Part shown: in pieces, positions 19,195 to 28,390 of the stretch | How positions within the stretch are numbered: the stretch's first letter is position 1 | Layout of the letters: every line of letters begins with the position of its first letter | DNA from: Chloroflexota bacterium | GTDB lineage: Bacteria > Chloroflexota > Anaerolineae > Anaerolineales > Villigracilaceae | DNA: 64,000 bases | Direction: 5' to 3' | Assembly: GCA_013112685.1 (NCBI GenBank) | Contig: JABFGC010000001.1 | Coordinates: 496,001-560,000, forward strand | The notes under the pieces: generated by a model | What the model saw: the letters and a program-made list of their open reading frames with translations, nothing else | What the model was told of the DNA's origin: nothing | The model's database searches: none | Made by a program: the position numbers and the translations under genes

Positions 19195-20253
19195 ATGACA
19201 ATGCCCCAACCGCTTTTCGAATTGATTCGCGGGTCCACCGTCGAGTCAACACACTTCGGCTCCATCGCCGTCGTTGATTCGGACGGGATCCTCCTGCACT
19301 CCCACGGCGACCCTCACACGGTCGCCTTTTTGCGCTCCTCCGCCAAGCCCTTCCGGGCGCTTCCCTTCGTGGAACAGGGCGGCGTGGAACACTACCGCTA
19401 CACCCAGGCGGAACTCGCCCTCTCCTGCGCTTCGCACGAGACCTCGCAAATGCACCTCGACGCCGTGCAGGCGTTGCAGGCGAAGGTTGGGATTCAAGAG
19501 ACCCATCTCCAGTGCGGTCCGCACCTGCCCGGCGACTCGCAGAAACTGCGCGAGGTCATCAGGAACGACATCCGCCCCACCGCCAATTTCAACAACTGCT
19601 CCGGCAAGCACACGTCCATGCTGGCATTCGCCAAAATGCGCGGGCTTCCGCTGGAGACCTACCTCGATTTCGAGCATCCCCTCCAGTTGGAGATTCGCAA
19701 GACGCTTTCCGAAATGTGCGGCATGGACGCGGAAAAGATCGAACTCGGCATAGACGGCTGCTCCGCGCCCAACTTCGCCATGCCGCTCTTCAACGCCGCG
19801 CTGGGCGTGGCGCGCCTGTGCGACCCACACACCCTGAATGCAGCGCGCGCCGCCGCCTGCAAAAAGATCACCGCCGCCATGACCGCCCACCCGGAGATGG
19901 TCAGCAACTGGGGCGAGTTCGACACCGAGTTGATGAAACTTGGCAGGGGCAAAATCCTCACCAAGCGCGGCGCGGAAGGCTTTCAAGTCGTCGGCGTCAT
20001 GCCCGGCGTCATCAGCGAGCGCGGCGTGGGCATCGCCTTCAAAGTCACCGACGGCGACAAAGCCACGATGGACGACGCTCTCGAAACCCATGCGCGCGTC
20101 CGCCCGGCGGTGGCGCTCGAGATTCTCCGTCAACTGGGCGCGTTGAATGAAAAGCAATTAAAATCGCTGGCAAAATTCGGCCCCGAAAAAATTCTCACAA
20201 ATTACGCCGGCCTCGTCACCGGCAAATCGCATCCCGCCTTCGAACTTACATGA
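19195..20253 (+). CDS. L-asparaginase II family protein
   Basis: A 352-residue member of the asparaginase II (thermolabile L-asparaginase) family. Conserved blocks are ELIRGSTVESTHFGSIAV, RSSAKPFRALPFVE, LALSCASHE, NNCSGKHTSMLAF and GIDGCSAPNFAMPL, spanning the whole family length. It would hydrolyse asparagine to aspartate and ammonia in the cytoplasm; activity of individual family members is poorly tested. The ATG follows the preceding stop directly and the stop overlaps the next ATG by four bases, so the three genes form an operon. Confidence 0.88.
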   Translation: MTMPQPLFELIRGSTVESTHFGSIAVVDSDGILLHSHGDPHTVAFLRSSAKPFRALPFVEQGGVEHYRYTQAELALSCASHETSQMHLDAVQALQAKVGIQETHLQCGPHLPGDSQKLREVIRNDIRPTANFNNCSGKHTSMLAFAKMRGLPLETYLDFEHPLQLEIRKTLSEMCGMDAEKIELGIDGCSAPNFAMPLFNAALGVARLCDPHTLNAARAAACKKITAAMTAHPEMVSNWGEFDTELMKLGRGKILTKRGAEGFQVVGVMPGVISERGVGIAFKVTDGDKATMDDALETHARVRPAVALEILRQLGALNEKQLKSLAKFGPEKILTNYAGLVTGKSHPAFELT

Positions 20254-21044
20254 CCCAGATAAACGACCCTTTTCTTCACTCCCTCATCGCCCGGTTGAAT
20301 CAGCCGGGCGTTATTGGTCTTGCGCTGGTGGGAAGTTATTCGCGCGACGCGCAAACGCAATACAGCGATGTGGATGTGGAAATCTTCGTGGAGGAACTGC
20401 CGGAGGAGCCGTACACGCTTCGTTTCCTAGACGGGAAGTTGGTCAGCCTCAAATCCATTTGCCTCCGGGACGAGTTCTCCTCCCTTACCAAACCCGAAGA
20501 GGCGGTCTGGGCGGTGCCCGGTCTGCGCCGGATGAAAATCCTGCTCGACGAACGCGGCGAACTTGACCGGCTCAAGCAAGCCGCGCTCGATTTCAAATGG
20601 GAAGCGTTACAACCCGGCGCCGATGAGTACGCCGCCGAGGAGTTGATGGGGTACGCGCCGAAGAAGCGCACAAATTGATGGGCGGGCTGGTTCAGCAGAA
20701 CGAATCGAAGGTCCCTGTATGCGGCGTGGGGCATGTTCAAAAATTTGACCGCCGCCGTGATCGTCCAGAAGGGTCTGCTGATCGAATCCGAAAACCTGTA
20801 CCTTGCCATCCCGCAGAACCACTTCGGCGGCAGCCACCTGTGGACGCGCGCCTTTCGTCTCTCCTTCGGCATGGACGTGGAAGCGGGCGTCCCCGCCTGG
20901 CGGACGCGCGGCTTGGCTTCGCTCGACCTGTACGAACAGACCGCCCTTTTGTTCAAGGACATCATCCCGGAAAAACACCGGCAGGTTATCGGGAATACGC
21001 TACAATTGATTGCAACGTTCAAAACCAAAGATGAACAAAGATAA
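20250..21044 (+). CDS. nucleotidyltransferase-domain protein (two frameshifts)
   Basis: About 264 residues. The N-terminus holds a Pol-beta-type nucleotidyltransferase motif, GLALVGSYSRDAQTQYSDVD followed by EIFVEEL (GSxSRgxxxxxSDxDxxI), with both metal-binding Asp. The C-terminal half is helical (LFKDIIPEKHRQV). A missing G near 20657 and an extra C in 20713-20715 break the frame; corrected reads are GYAAEEAHKLMGG and KVLYAAWGMFKNL. Resembles aminoglycoside-nucleotidyltransferase-like or MNT-type proteins; the substrate is not known. Confidence 0.72.
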
Positions 21045-21091
21045 AACATCCCTGTTCATCGCCGTTTATCCCTGGCGAATTTCATAACCCC

Positions 21092-21759
21092 ATGTTCCAA
21101 CTTCGAAAACGCGCCCTGCAAATTCATGAAACCCTGCTCAAGGTTTTCGGCGAACCCATCTGGCGCAACCCCCTGCCCGCCGTGGACGAACTGGTCTCCA
21201 CCATCCTCTCGCAGAACACCAACGACGTGAACCGCGACCGCGCCTTCGACGCCCTGCGCGCGAAATTCCCAACCTGGGAAGCCGTGCGCGACGCGAAGGA
21301 AAAGGATGTGATTGCCGCCATTAAACCGGCGGGACTCGCCAATCAAAAGGGGTCCGCGCATTCAGCAGGTCTTCGCGCAAGATTACGAAGGAGCGCGGCT
21401 CGCTTGATTTGCAATTTCTCGCGGATATGCCCGTGGAGGAAGCGCGAAACTGGCTGACCAAATTCAACGGCGTGGGACCCAAGACCGCCGCCATTGTGTT
21501 GTGTTTTTCACTGGGCAAGCCCGCCTTCCCGGTGGATACCCACGTGTACCGCGTCACCGGACGCATCGGTCTGCGCCCCGAAAAGATGACCGTCGAGCAG
21601 GCGCACCCGCATCTCGAAGCGGTCTTCCCGCCCGAAACCTACTACGCCGCGCATTTGAACTTGATTCGGCTGGGGCGCGAAATTTGCAACGCCAGAAAGC
21701 CGCTCTGCCCGAAGTGCCCGGCGAGGAAGCTGTGCGATTACAAAGACAAGACGAAGTAG
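21092..21759 (+). CDS. nth: endonuclease III-type DNA glycosylase (frameshifted)
   Basis: A base-excision glycosylase/AP lyase of about 220 residues. Landmarks are LVSTILSQNTNDVNRDRAF, the helix-hairpin-helix FNGVGPKTAAIV with the catalytic Lys, FPVDTHVYRV with the catalytic Asp, and the C-terminal 4Fe-4S ligands C-x6-C-x2-C-x5-C. Two extra bases, one in GGGG (21349-21352) and one near 21375-21379, break the frame; corrected it reads QKGPRIQQVF then KITKERGSLDLQFL. The pattern fits endonuclease III better than MutY because it is short and has no C-terminal Nudix-like domain. Confidence 0.88.
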
Positions 21760-21813
21760 TAGAACAAGCCTACAGACCTTTTCTACTACTTCCCGTTGGG
21801 GGCGAGTGCCTGT

Positions 21814-21819
21814 TAGAAT
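21814..21819 (+). promoter_or_regulatory. -10 box of a leaderless ybaK-like transcript
   Basis: TAGAAT ends 7 bases before ATG 21827, with no Shine-Dalgarno sequence between. Confidence 0.45.
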
Positions 21820-21826
21820 CGAAGCA

Positions 21827-22294
21827 ATGGAAACTCCCCCCGTCAGCCTTGCGCTGGAAAAGTTGAATATTCCGCATCGCGTTTTCCGGCATGAGACGCC
21901 GGTGGACTCGCTCGAAAAAGCCGCCCGTGACCGGGGGCAGCGCCCCTCGCAGGTCGTGCGGACGATCCTCTTTCGCGTGACGGAGGACGAGTTTGCGCTT
22001 GTTCTGATTGCGGGACCGGGACAGATTTCGTGGAAACTCCTGCGGAAGATTCTCGGACGCTCGCGCATCACGATGGCGACGGAGGAGGAGGTGCTGGCAG
22101 TGACGGGATACAAGACCGGGACGGTGGGTCCGTTTGGGCTGGCGCGGAATGTGCGAGTGTTGATCGAAGCGGGCGTCTTGAAGGAAGAGGAAGTGTCCAT
22201 TGGGTCGGGGATGCGCGATACGGCGGTCATCCTCAAAACAGCGGACTTGATGAAAGGCCTGGGGGATGTGGAAGTTGTAGAATTGTTCGAGTGA
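21827..22294 (+). CDS. YbaK/EbsC-type aminoacyl-tRNA deacylase
   Basis: A 155-residue YbaK/ProX-fold protein that in this family hydrolyses mischarged tRNA (Cys-tRNAPro, Ala-tRNAPro and similar). Motifs: RVFRHETPVDSLEKAA, RTILFRVTEDEFALVLIAG, the conserved Lys of WKLLRKILG and GYKTGTVGPFGL, and GSGMRDTAVILK near the end. I prefer ATG 21827 to an upstream GTG because the family starts here and a -10 box is upstream. It stands between nth and a ClbS-like gene. Confidence 0.85.
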   Translation: METPPVSLALEKLNIPHRVFRHETPVDSLEKAARDRGQRPSQVVRTILFRVTEDEFALVLIAGPGQISWKLLRKILGRSRITMATEEEVLAVTGYKTGTVGPFGLARNVRVLIEAGVLKEEEVSIGSGMRDTAVILKTADLMKGLGDVEVVELFE

Positions 22295-22317
22295 AAGTAT
22301 TTCAGACGACGTTGGAC

Positions 22318-22370
22318 CACAGACCATGATATGACGTCCATCGTCCATCGTCAGCGGTCCATGGTCAAAA
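22318..22370. repeat. GTCCATCGTC/CCATGGTC repeat (family F)
   Basis: ACCATGATATGACGTCCATCGTCCATCGTC ends in a CCATGGTC block. A related copy is at 23722-23775. It lies between two genes and has no coding potential. Confidence 0.5.
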
Positions 22371-22386
22371 TTAACGGAGACCATCA

Positions 22387-23225
22387 ATGAGCTACAAACA
22401 ACGCACTCTTGATTTTTTAGACATCGAATGGGCAACGTACATCGAGCGCTTCAACCGCCTGCCGGAGTTGGAAGGGATGCGGCGAGTGCGTGCGCAGGGC
22501 TATGACCGCTTCCGCGACATGCTGGCGCACATCCTCGCGTGGTGGGAGGATGTGATGCCCGCCATCCTGGCAATTGCCGAGAACCGCGAATTCGAGAAGA
22601 AGAAATACGATTTCGACGCCTTCAACGCCGAAGCCGTGGCGAAATACAAGGATTGGGACGAAGCCGGGTTCCTCGCTCACTTCGAGAAAAGCCGTCAGAA
22701 AGCCGCAGCAAACCTGAGGTCCATGAACGAAGCGGCGTTCGACGATAAACGCATCCGCGGGCGAATCAACGGTATCTTCATCCAGCACGCGCGCGAACAT
22801 CTGGTGGCGTTGAGCAAATTCCTGACGCTAGATACGCTCGAGCATGAATGGGCGACATATATGGCAAAGTTCGATGCCTCCGATCGTAAGGAGGAGTTTT
22901 TGAAGAAGCAGGGCGCGGCGCGGTTTGGCGACCTGCTGGCGCATATTGCCGCCTGGTGGGACGAAGGCATGACGGCGGTGCAGGGTGCGTTGAACGACCC
23001 ATCGTTTGGGTATAAGGCCCTGCGGATACGGATGCCTATAATGCGGAAATCGTGGCAAAATATCGGGGGACGAGCGAAGCGGATTTGAGGGTGCTTTTTG
23101 AACAAAAGCGTTTGGAGATGCTCGACCTTGTGCGCGGACTGCCCGAAAGCGCCTTCGAGAATCCGACCATCGAAGACTGGCTCGCCGCCGATGTTGTGGA
23201 GCATTACGACGAACACGCTCCATAG
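22387..23225 (+). CDS. double-domain ClbS/DinB-like protein (frameshifted)
   Basis: About 279 residues made of two similar helical domains. Repeat one has EWATYIERFNRLPELEG ... YDRFRDMLAHILAWWEDVMPAI; repeat two has HEWATYMAKFDASDRKEEF ... FGDLLAHIAAWWDEGMTAV, each followed by an FNAE/YNAEIVAKY segment. The HIxAWW pattern resembles ClbS/DfsB and DinB-like proteins. A missing C in CCC (23018-23020) breaks the frame; corrected it reads YKAPADTDAYNAEIVAKYRG and ends VVEHYDEHAP. Function unknown, possibly small-molecule detoxification. Confidence 0.7.
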
Positions 23226-23233
23226 GAGCAATC

Positions 23234-23720
23234 ATGGATCACATTGTCTATCTTGCACTTGGAAGCAATTTGGGGAACCGCCTCTCGAATTTGAAGAACG
23301 CGGTTGCAAACCTCACGCCGCAGATGGAGGTGAAGAGGAAGTCGCTCGTTTATGAAACGCCGCCCTGGGGCTATGCCGACCAGCCGCCGTTCCTCAACCA
23401 GGCGGTGATGGCGGAGACCTACCTCGAACCCGAAGCCCTGCTCGGTCATTTGAAGCGGCTCGAAGTGGTGCTGGGACGCGAGCCGAGTTTCGAGAACGGG
23501 CCCGCGCACGATTGACTTGGACATCCTGTTCTACGACGATGTCATCATTGATTCGCCGCCGCTGGTGATCCCGCATCCGCGCCTGCACCAGCGGGCGTTT
23601 GTGCTTGTACCGTTGAACGACATCGCGCCGGACCTGGTTCACCCGCTGTTGGGCAAGTCCGTCAGCGAGATGCTGTTGGATGTGGACCGGCTGAATATTG
23701 TGGAATATAAAGGAAAGTAA
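23234..23720 (+). CDS. folK: 6-hydroxymethyldihydropterin pyrophosphokinase (frameshifted)
   Basis: FolK transfers pyrophosphate from ATP to 6-hydroxymethyl-7,8-dihydropterin in folate synthesis. Diagnostic blocks: [38 protein letters not shown], and, after correction, [22 protein letters not shown] with the metal-binding Asp pair, then [20 protein letters not shown]. An extra C in CCC (23501-23503) causes the break. Corrected length about 161 residues is normal. AGGAG precedes the ATG. No other folate gene is adjacent. Confidence 0.92.
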
Positions 23721-23721
23721 A

Positions 23722-23775
23722 AGGACGATGGACGACAGACGATTGACCATGGTCCGTCGTCCATCGTCCGCTGCC
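23722..23775. repeat. GACGATGGAC/GTCCATCGTCC repeat (family F)
   Basis: GGACGATGGACGACAGACG and CGTCCATCGTCC are partly complementary and enclose GACCATGGTC. Related to 22318-22370. Confidence 0.5.
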
Positions 23776-23789
23776 AAAAAGGAAACGTC

Positions 23790-24548
23790 ATGCGAATTGT
23801 CCGTTACAAAAATAACGAAGGCGCATCAACCTACGGCTGGATATTGGAGGATAAGGTCGGTGAAGTGCAGGGGAACATCTTCGGCGAATACCGCCGCCGC
23901 GAAGCGCGGACTCCGCTCAAGGAGTTGAAGCTGCTCGCGCCGTGCGAGCCGAGCAAGATCGTGTGCGTGGGGCGCAATTACGTGGAACACGCCAGAGAGT
24001 TGGGCAATGAAGTGCCCAAAGTGCCGCTCATCTTTTTGAAGCCGCCTTCTTCGATCATTTCAACGGGAGAGCCTATCGTCCTGCCGCCGCAGTCGAAGCA
24101 GGTGGAGCACGAAGCGGAACTGGTGGCGGTGATCGGGAAACGGGCAAAGGATGTGACCGCCGAGAATGCGAAGGAATATATCTTCGGCTACACCATCGGC
24201 AACGACGTCACCGCCCGCGACCTGCAGCAGACCGACGGTCAATGGACGCGCGCCAAAGGCTTCGACACCTTCTGTTCCTTCGGTCCGTGGATTGACACGG
24301 ACTTCGACCCGTCCGATGCGGTGGTCACCTGCCGCGTCAATGGGCAGATGCGCCAGATGGCATCCACGCGGGATATGGTCTTCAATGTCGGCACGCTCAT
24401 CGCTTACATCTCATCGGTCATGACTCTCGAACCCGGCGATTTGATCTTCACCGGCACCCCCGCAGGCGTAGGCGAGTTGAAGAACAGCGACGTGGTGGAC
24501 GTGGAGATCGAGGGATTGGGGAAGTTGAGTAATCCGGTAAAGGCGTGA
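23790..24548 (+). CDS. fumarylacetoacetate hydrolase family protein
   Basis: A 252-residue FAH-fold enzyme. Conserved parts are KIVCVGRNYVEHARELGN, PLIFLKPPSSII, the metal-binding EHEAELVAVIG, YTIGNDVTARDLQ, AKGFDTFCSFGPWI and the end block PGDLIFTGTPAGVG. Members hydrolyse or decarboxylate 2-keto-dioic or acylpyruvate compounds; the substrate here cannot be told. GGAAACGTC lies before the ATG. It stands alone between two repeats. Confidence 0.9.
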   Translation: MRIVRYKNNEGASTYGWILEDKVGEVQGNIFGEYRRREARTPLKELKLLAPCEPSKIVCVGRNYVEHARELGNEVPKVPLIFLKPPSSIISTGEPIVLPPQSKQVEHEAELVAVIGKRAKDVTAENAKEYIFGYTIGNDVTARDLQQTDGQWTRAKGFDTFCSFGPWIDTDFDPSDAVVTCRVNGQMRQMASTRDMVFNVGTLIAYISSVMTLEPGDLIFTGTPAGVGELKNSDVVDVEIEGLGKLSNPVKA

Positions 24549-24549
24549 T

Positions 24550-24648
24550 GTCATTGCGAGGGTGGTGTTCTTCCACCCGACACTTGCGCCGCGCGCCAGT
24601 GCGGTGAGCAATCTCATTGATTGCTCCGCCTTGGGCTCACAATGACAT
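24550..24648. repeat. dispersed repeat, family A
   Basis: TCATTGCGAGG at the left and CTCACAATGACA at the right enclose GAGCAATCTC and GATTGCTCCGCC. It is a shorter, more divergent copy of the element at 13125-13280. Confidence 0.7.
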
Positions 24649-24667
24649 AATTCAATTAGGAGTGCAA

Positions 24668-26067
24668 ATGTCTGCAGAATTTGAAACCTTCCTTCAAAAG
24701 TACCCCGCCTACAAACAGACCGCAATCATAGATGATCTCCGCAAGACCGACTACGCCCGGCTCGATGCGGGCGAGCATGTCTATCTCGATTACACGGGCG
24801 GCGGCATCTACGCCGAGTCGCAACTGCAAAAACATCATCAGCTTCTAAAAGAAAACGTCTTCGGCAACCCGCATTCGTCCAACCCCACCTCGCTTGCCGC
24901 CACACATCTCGTCGAAGGCGCGCGCGAATACATCCTCAAATTCTTCAACGCCGACCCCGCCGAATATCTCGCCATCTTCACGCCCAACGCCAGCGGCGCG
25001 CTCAAACTCGTCGGCGAGTCGTATCCCTTTCCAAACGGACGTTATCTTTTGACGTTCGACAATCACAATTCGGTGAATGGGATTCGGGAATTTGCTCACG
25101 CCCGCGGAGCGAAAGTGACCTACATCCCGGTCATGCTGCCAGACATGCGCGTGGACGCCTCTCAACTGGACTTCGAGTTGTCCCGCCCCTCAAAGGCTGG
25201 TCATAACCTGTTTGCATATCCCGCCCAATCGAACTTCTCTTCCGTCAAGCACCCGCTCGAATGGATCGAGAAAGCCCACGCCCACGGCTGGGATGTGCTG
25301 CTCGATGCGGCGGCATTTGTCCCTACCAGCAGGCTTGACCTGAGCAAAGTCAAGCCGGATTTCGTACCAATTTCCTTTTATAAAATCTTCGGCTACCCAA
25401 CCGGACTCGGCGCGCTCATTGCCCGTAAATCTGCGCTGGCAAAATTGCATCGCCCCTGGTTTGCTGGCGGGACGATCACCGTCGCATCGGTGCAGGGCGA
25501 CAAATACTACCTCGCCGACGGCGCACCCGCCTTCGAAGACGGCACGCTGGATTATCTCAATATCCCTGCGCTGGAAATTGGTTTGAAGCATATCGAGTCC
25601 ATCGGCTACGATGTCATCAGCGAACGAGTCAAGACGCTGACCGGCTGGCTGTTGGAGAATCTCACTGCCATGAAACACAGCAACGGCGTGCCATTGGTGC
25701 GGGTCTTCGGACCCACTTCCACCGAGGGAAGAGGCGGAGCGGTCACGGTCAATTTCTACGACAGGAACGATCAAGCCTTCGATCATCGCTTCATCGAAAC
25801 CGAGGCGAATAAAGTCAATATCTCGTTACGAACGGGCTGTTTCTGCAACCCCGGCGCGGGCGAGATCGCGCTCGGCATCTCCCGCGTGGAATTGAATTGG
25901 ACGTTTGCTTCACCCGTCCCGGTCACGAAGACCGATTGTCCATTGACGACTTCCGCCTGTGCATTGACGGCAAATCTTCCGGGGCAGTGCGCATCTCGGT
26001 GGGCATGGTCACCAATTTCAACGATGTGCAGGCATTCCTGGGTTTCGCGAGAGGGTTGCTTTCATAA
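24668..26067 (+). CDS. class V aminotransferase / Moco-sulfurase-like PLP enzyme (frameshifted at 3' end)
   Basis: About 466 residues. The N-terminus EHVYLDYTGGGIYAESQL and FGNPHSSNPTS match the aminotransferase domain of molybdenum cofactor sulfurases and cysteine-desulfurase-like proteins; DLLDAAAF-type Asp binds PLP and the Schiff-base Lys lies in ISFYKIFGYPTGLG. RTGCFCNPGAGE holds a candidate persulfide Cys. A missing T near 25936 breaks the frame; corrected, the end reads TDLSIDDFRLCIDGKSSGAV and ARGLLS. Start chosen at the ATG after AGGAG. Sulfur transfer is inferred from the family, not shown. Confidence 0.82.
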
Positions 26068-26128
26068 ACCGCGAAGAGCGCAAAGACCGCCAAGAAAAAC
26101 CTTTGCGTCCTTTGCGTGCTTGGCGGTA
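26068..26128. repeat. CGCAAAG/CCGCCAAG repeat (family E)
   Basis: CGCGAAGAGCGCAAAGACCGCCAAG ... CTTTGCGTGCTTGGCGGT forms an imperfect hairpin directly after the aminotransferase stop. Related to 62299-62375. Confidence 0.55.
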
Positions 26129-26141
26129 CAAGGGAATCCCC

Positions 26142-26339
26142 ATGAACGGACAAACCCGCTCCCAAATCAAACCCGGCATGACGGTGTTGATCGTTTTGAA
26201 ACAGGATCAGCGCACGGGCAAATTGACCAAAGGCGTTGTCAAGGATATTCTTACAAAGTCGTCCACGCATCCGCACGGGATCAAAGTGCGGTTGACGAGC
26301 GGGCAGGTGGGACGGGTGAAGGAAATTGTTGAACCATGA
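26142..26339 (+). CDS. YwbE family protein
   Basis: A 65-residue protein matching the YwbE/DUF2196 family over its length: RSQIKPGMTVLIVLKQDQRT, GVVKDILTKSSTHPHGIKVR and GQVGRVKEIV. The family is a small beta protein of unknown function common in bacteria. The start is the ATG at 26142, since sequence upstream is repeat. The next gene follows 34 bases later. Confidence 0.88.
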   Translation: MNGQTRSQIKPGMTVLIVLKQDQRTGKLTKGVVKDILTKSSTHPHGIKVRLTSGQVGRVKEIVEP

Positions 26340-26373
26340 GTTTTGAAATGCAATCTCTGTTGGAGTGTGCGCG

Positions 26374-26742
26374 ATGAGTCAGAACCCGCTCAACCTTACC
26401 CTGCGTTTCGTTCTTGAACTTGCCGGGTTGTATGCCTTCGGCGCTTGGGGTTGGATTCAACACGCAGGCTCCATGCGCTACCTGCTGGTGATCGTCCTGC
26501 CGCTGATTGCCGGGACCCTCTGGGGGCTGTTCCGCGTCCCTGGCGATGCCAGCGCGAGCGGGAACGCCGTTGTCGCTGTCCCCGGCTGGATGCGTCTGCT
26601 GATGGAAATTATCTTCTTTTCCTTTGCGACATTTTGTCTCCTCGACGCGGGCATGACCGGCATGGGCTGGGGTTTCGGGATCGCATCCCTGTTTCATTAC
26701 ATTCTTTCCTACGACCGGGTGGTTTGGCTGTTGAAGTCGTGA
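26374..26742 (+). CDS. YrdB/DUF2568 family membrane protein
   Basis: A 122-residue membrane protein with four predicted helices. LRFVLELAGLYAFGAWGW and PLIAGTLWGLFRVPGDA are the DUF2568 landmarks. GGAG lies 8 bases before the ATG, deciding it over an upstream GTG. Function unknown. Confidence 0.82.
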   Translation: MSQNPLNLTLRFVLELAGLYAFGAWGWIQHAGSMRYLLVIVLPLIAGTLWGLFRVPGDASASGNAVVAVPGWMRLLMEIIFFSFATFCLLDAGMTGMGWGFGIASLFHYILSYDRVVWLLKS

Positions 26743-26980
26743 CGGTGTAGCGTCCGCTTCCGCGATGGCTGGCAGGCTTGGGCGGGGAATGAAGCGAGAG
26801 TCCTCCATCAAAACAATTGTCCGATGATGAACGTCGGGCGATTTTCTTTTCACATGCTATACTCGTGCCCAAACAACTTAAAAGTGGAGGAGCAAAAGTG
26901 GTTGAAATTCGCCGCTTTTGCTCTACATCTTCATGTTGTTTGGGTGCTCGCGTATAAGCAAACCGGTCGAGGGTCTTTCC

Positions 26981-27628
26981 ATGAAAAAATTTTTCTTCGT
27001 TTTGATGATTCTTTTTCTGCTTTCGGGATGCGGGTCCGCCTCGGTCTCACCGACGCCTGCTCTGCCGACCCTGATTCCGCCTTCGCCTGCGCCTTTCACG
27101 CCCGTTTCGGGAGGAGTTCCAACCTCCGAGGCGATACCGCCCGAAGCGACGCCCGTCTGCATATCCTTCGAGCCGACCCAAGCGGATATTGACCGCGCAC
27201 TCGAGTTTACGGGGAAACTGTTCGAGCGGCTGGACTGGCAGAGAAGTTATACCGTCGCCGAGGGGCGCGTCACAGTGACGTGGTTCAGCGAGACGCTTGC
27301 CGCTGTGGGCTTCCTCGAAGCGCTGATCTTCCCCTGCGGTTACGAAGAACTCGACCTGGATTATTACTTCAACGTGGACAACTGGACCGTTGTATTCGGC
27401 AATTACGAAAGTTACCGCCTGGTGAACGACTGCCGCACGGACGACGGCACGCGCCTGTACCAGTTCAGGACGGTGGAACAGGGTTATGAATACGACGCGC
27501 GCTACTGGACGGTCAGCGACACCGATGCGCGCGTGATCGCAATGATGCTGGTCTTCCCCGTCGAAACGCCGCAGGTCGCAAACGAGTACGCGTATAGTTT
27601 GTTTCCGCAGTTGACCAATTGCCCATAG
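26981..27628 (+). CDS. secreted lipoprotein of unknown function
   Basis: A 215-residue lipoprotein: signal peptide MKKFFFVLMILFLLSGCG with lipobox Cys 17, a Pro/Thr/Ser-rich linker to about residue 55, then an alpha/beta domain (FEPTQADIDRALEFTGKLFE, LDLDYYFNVDNWTVVFGNYE) with three Cys that could pair. No catalytic motif is seen. I start at MKKFF because it gives a canonical signal peptide; an in-frame ATG further upstream would bury it. Confidence 0.72.
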   Translation: MKKFFFVLMILFLLSGCGSASVSPTPALPTLIPPSPAPFTPVSGGVPTSEAIPPEATPVCISFEPTQADIDRALEFTGKLFERLDWQRSYTVAEGRVTVTWFSETLAAVGFLEALIFPCGYEELDLDYYFNVDNWTVVFGNYESYRLVNDCRTDDGTRLYQFRTVEQGYEYDARYWTVSDTDARVIAMMLVFPVETPQVANEYAYSLFPQLTNCP

Positions 27629-27654
27629 TTGAAAACAGATTACCCCAAAGAACA

Positions 27655-27683
27655 CAGAGAAAAGCTTTATAAAACTCTGTGGC
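27655..27683. repeat. CACAGAG/CTCTGTG hairpin
   Basis: Seven-base arms enclose an AT-rich loop just before the acyltransferase start. It may be a repeat of the family E kind; no function is evident. Confidence 0.4.
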
Positions 27684-27703
27684 GAACCGACAAAACTCCG
27701 CTA

Positions 27704-28390
27704 ATGAATGCTTATCGCATCCCGCTTCACATCAAGGTCAACCGCCTTTTTCTGCGCCCGGCTTTTCGCGCGTTGTTTCGCATCCTTGGGCGGGTGCAGG
27801 TGATTGGGACGGAAAACATCCCGTTTGGGGAGCCTTATGTGATTGCGATGAATCATATTTCGATCTTCGACCCGCCGCTGTTGGTCGCCTTCTGGCCCGA
27901 AGCGACCGAGGTTGTCGGCGCGGCGGATGTCTTCGCCAAAAAGGGACAAGGTCCCCTGCTGACGATGTACGGCGTCATCCCGGTTCACCGGGGCGGATAC
28001 GACCGCGCGCTGCTTGAAAAAATGACGGCGATCCTCAAGGCGGGTCGTCCGCTGGCGATTGCGCCCGAAGGCGGGCGTTCGCACGAGCCTGCCATGCGCC
28101 GCGCCCTGCCGGGAATCGGATATGTCATCGAACACGCGCAAGCCCCGGTGGTACCGGTCGGGTTGGTCGGCACCACCGACGATTTCTGGCGCCGCGCCAA
28201 ACGCGGCGAAAAGCCCCGGCTCGAAATGCGCATCGGCAAACCGGTTCACTTCCCGCCGGTGACTCAAAAGGGGATCGAACGCAGGGAACTGCGCCAGCAC
28301 AACGCCGATTTGGTGATGCGGCACATTGCCGGGCTTCTGCCGGAAGAATATCACGGCGTCTATGCGGGACAAGCCATCCGCTCCGCCTAA
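27704..28390 (+). CDS. 1-acyl-sn-glycerol-3-phosphate acyltransferase family protein
   Basis: A 228-residue PlsC-type acyltransferase of phospholipid synthesis. Motif I is AMNHISIFDPP (NHxxxxD), motif II GVIPVHRGGYD, motif III IAPEGGRSHE and motif IV PVVPVGLVG. Start set at ATG 27704, where family similarity begins (MNAYRIPLHIKVNRLF). The next gene, a paralogue, overlaps by 29 bases, so the two are translated together. Confidence 0.88.
   Translation: MNAYRIPLHIKVNRLFLRPAFRALFRILGRVQVIGTENIPFGEPYVIAMNHISIFDPPLLVAFWPEATEVVGAADVFAKKGQGPLLTMYGVIPVHRGGYDRALLEKMTAILKAGRPLAIAPEGGRSHEPAMRRALPGIGYVIEHAQAPVVPVGLVGTTDDFWRRAKRGEKPRLEMRIGKPVHFPPVTQKGIERRELRQHNADLVMRHIAGLLPEEYHGVYAGQAIRSA

Noticed and set aside
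24617..24667. N-terminal extension of the class V aminotransferase
   Set aside because: It reads the family A repeat; the ATG at 24668 has its own AGGAG.
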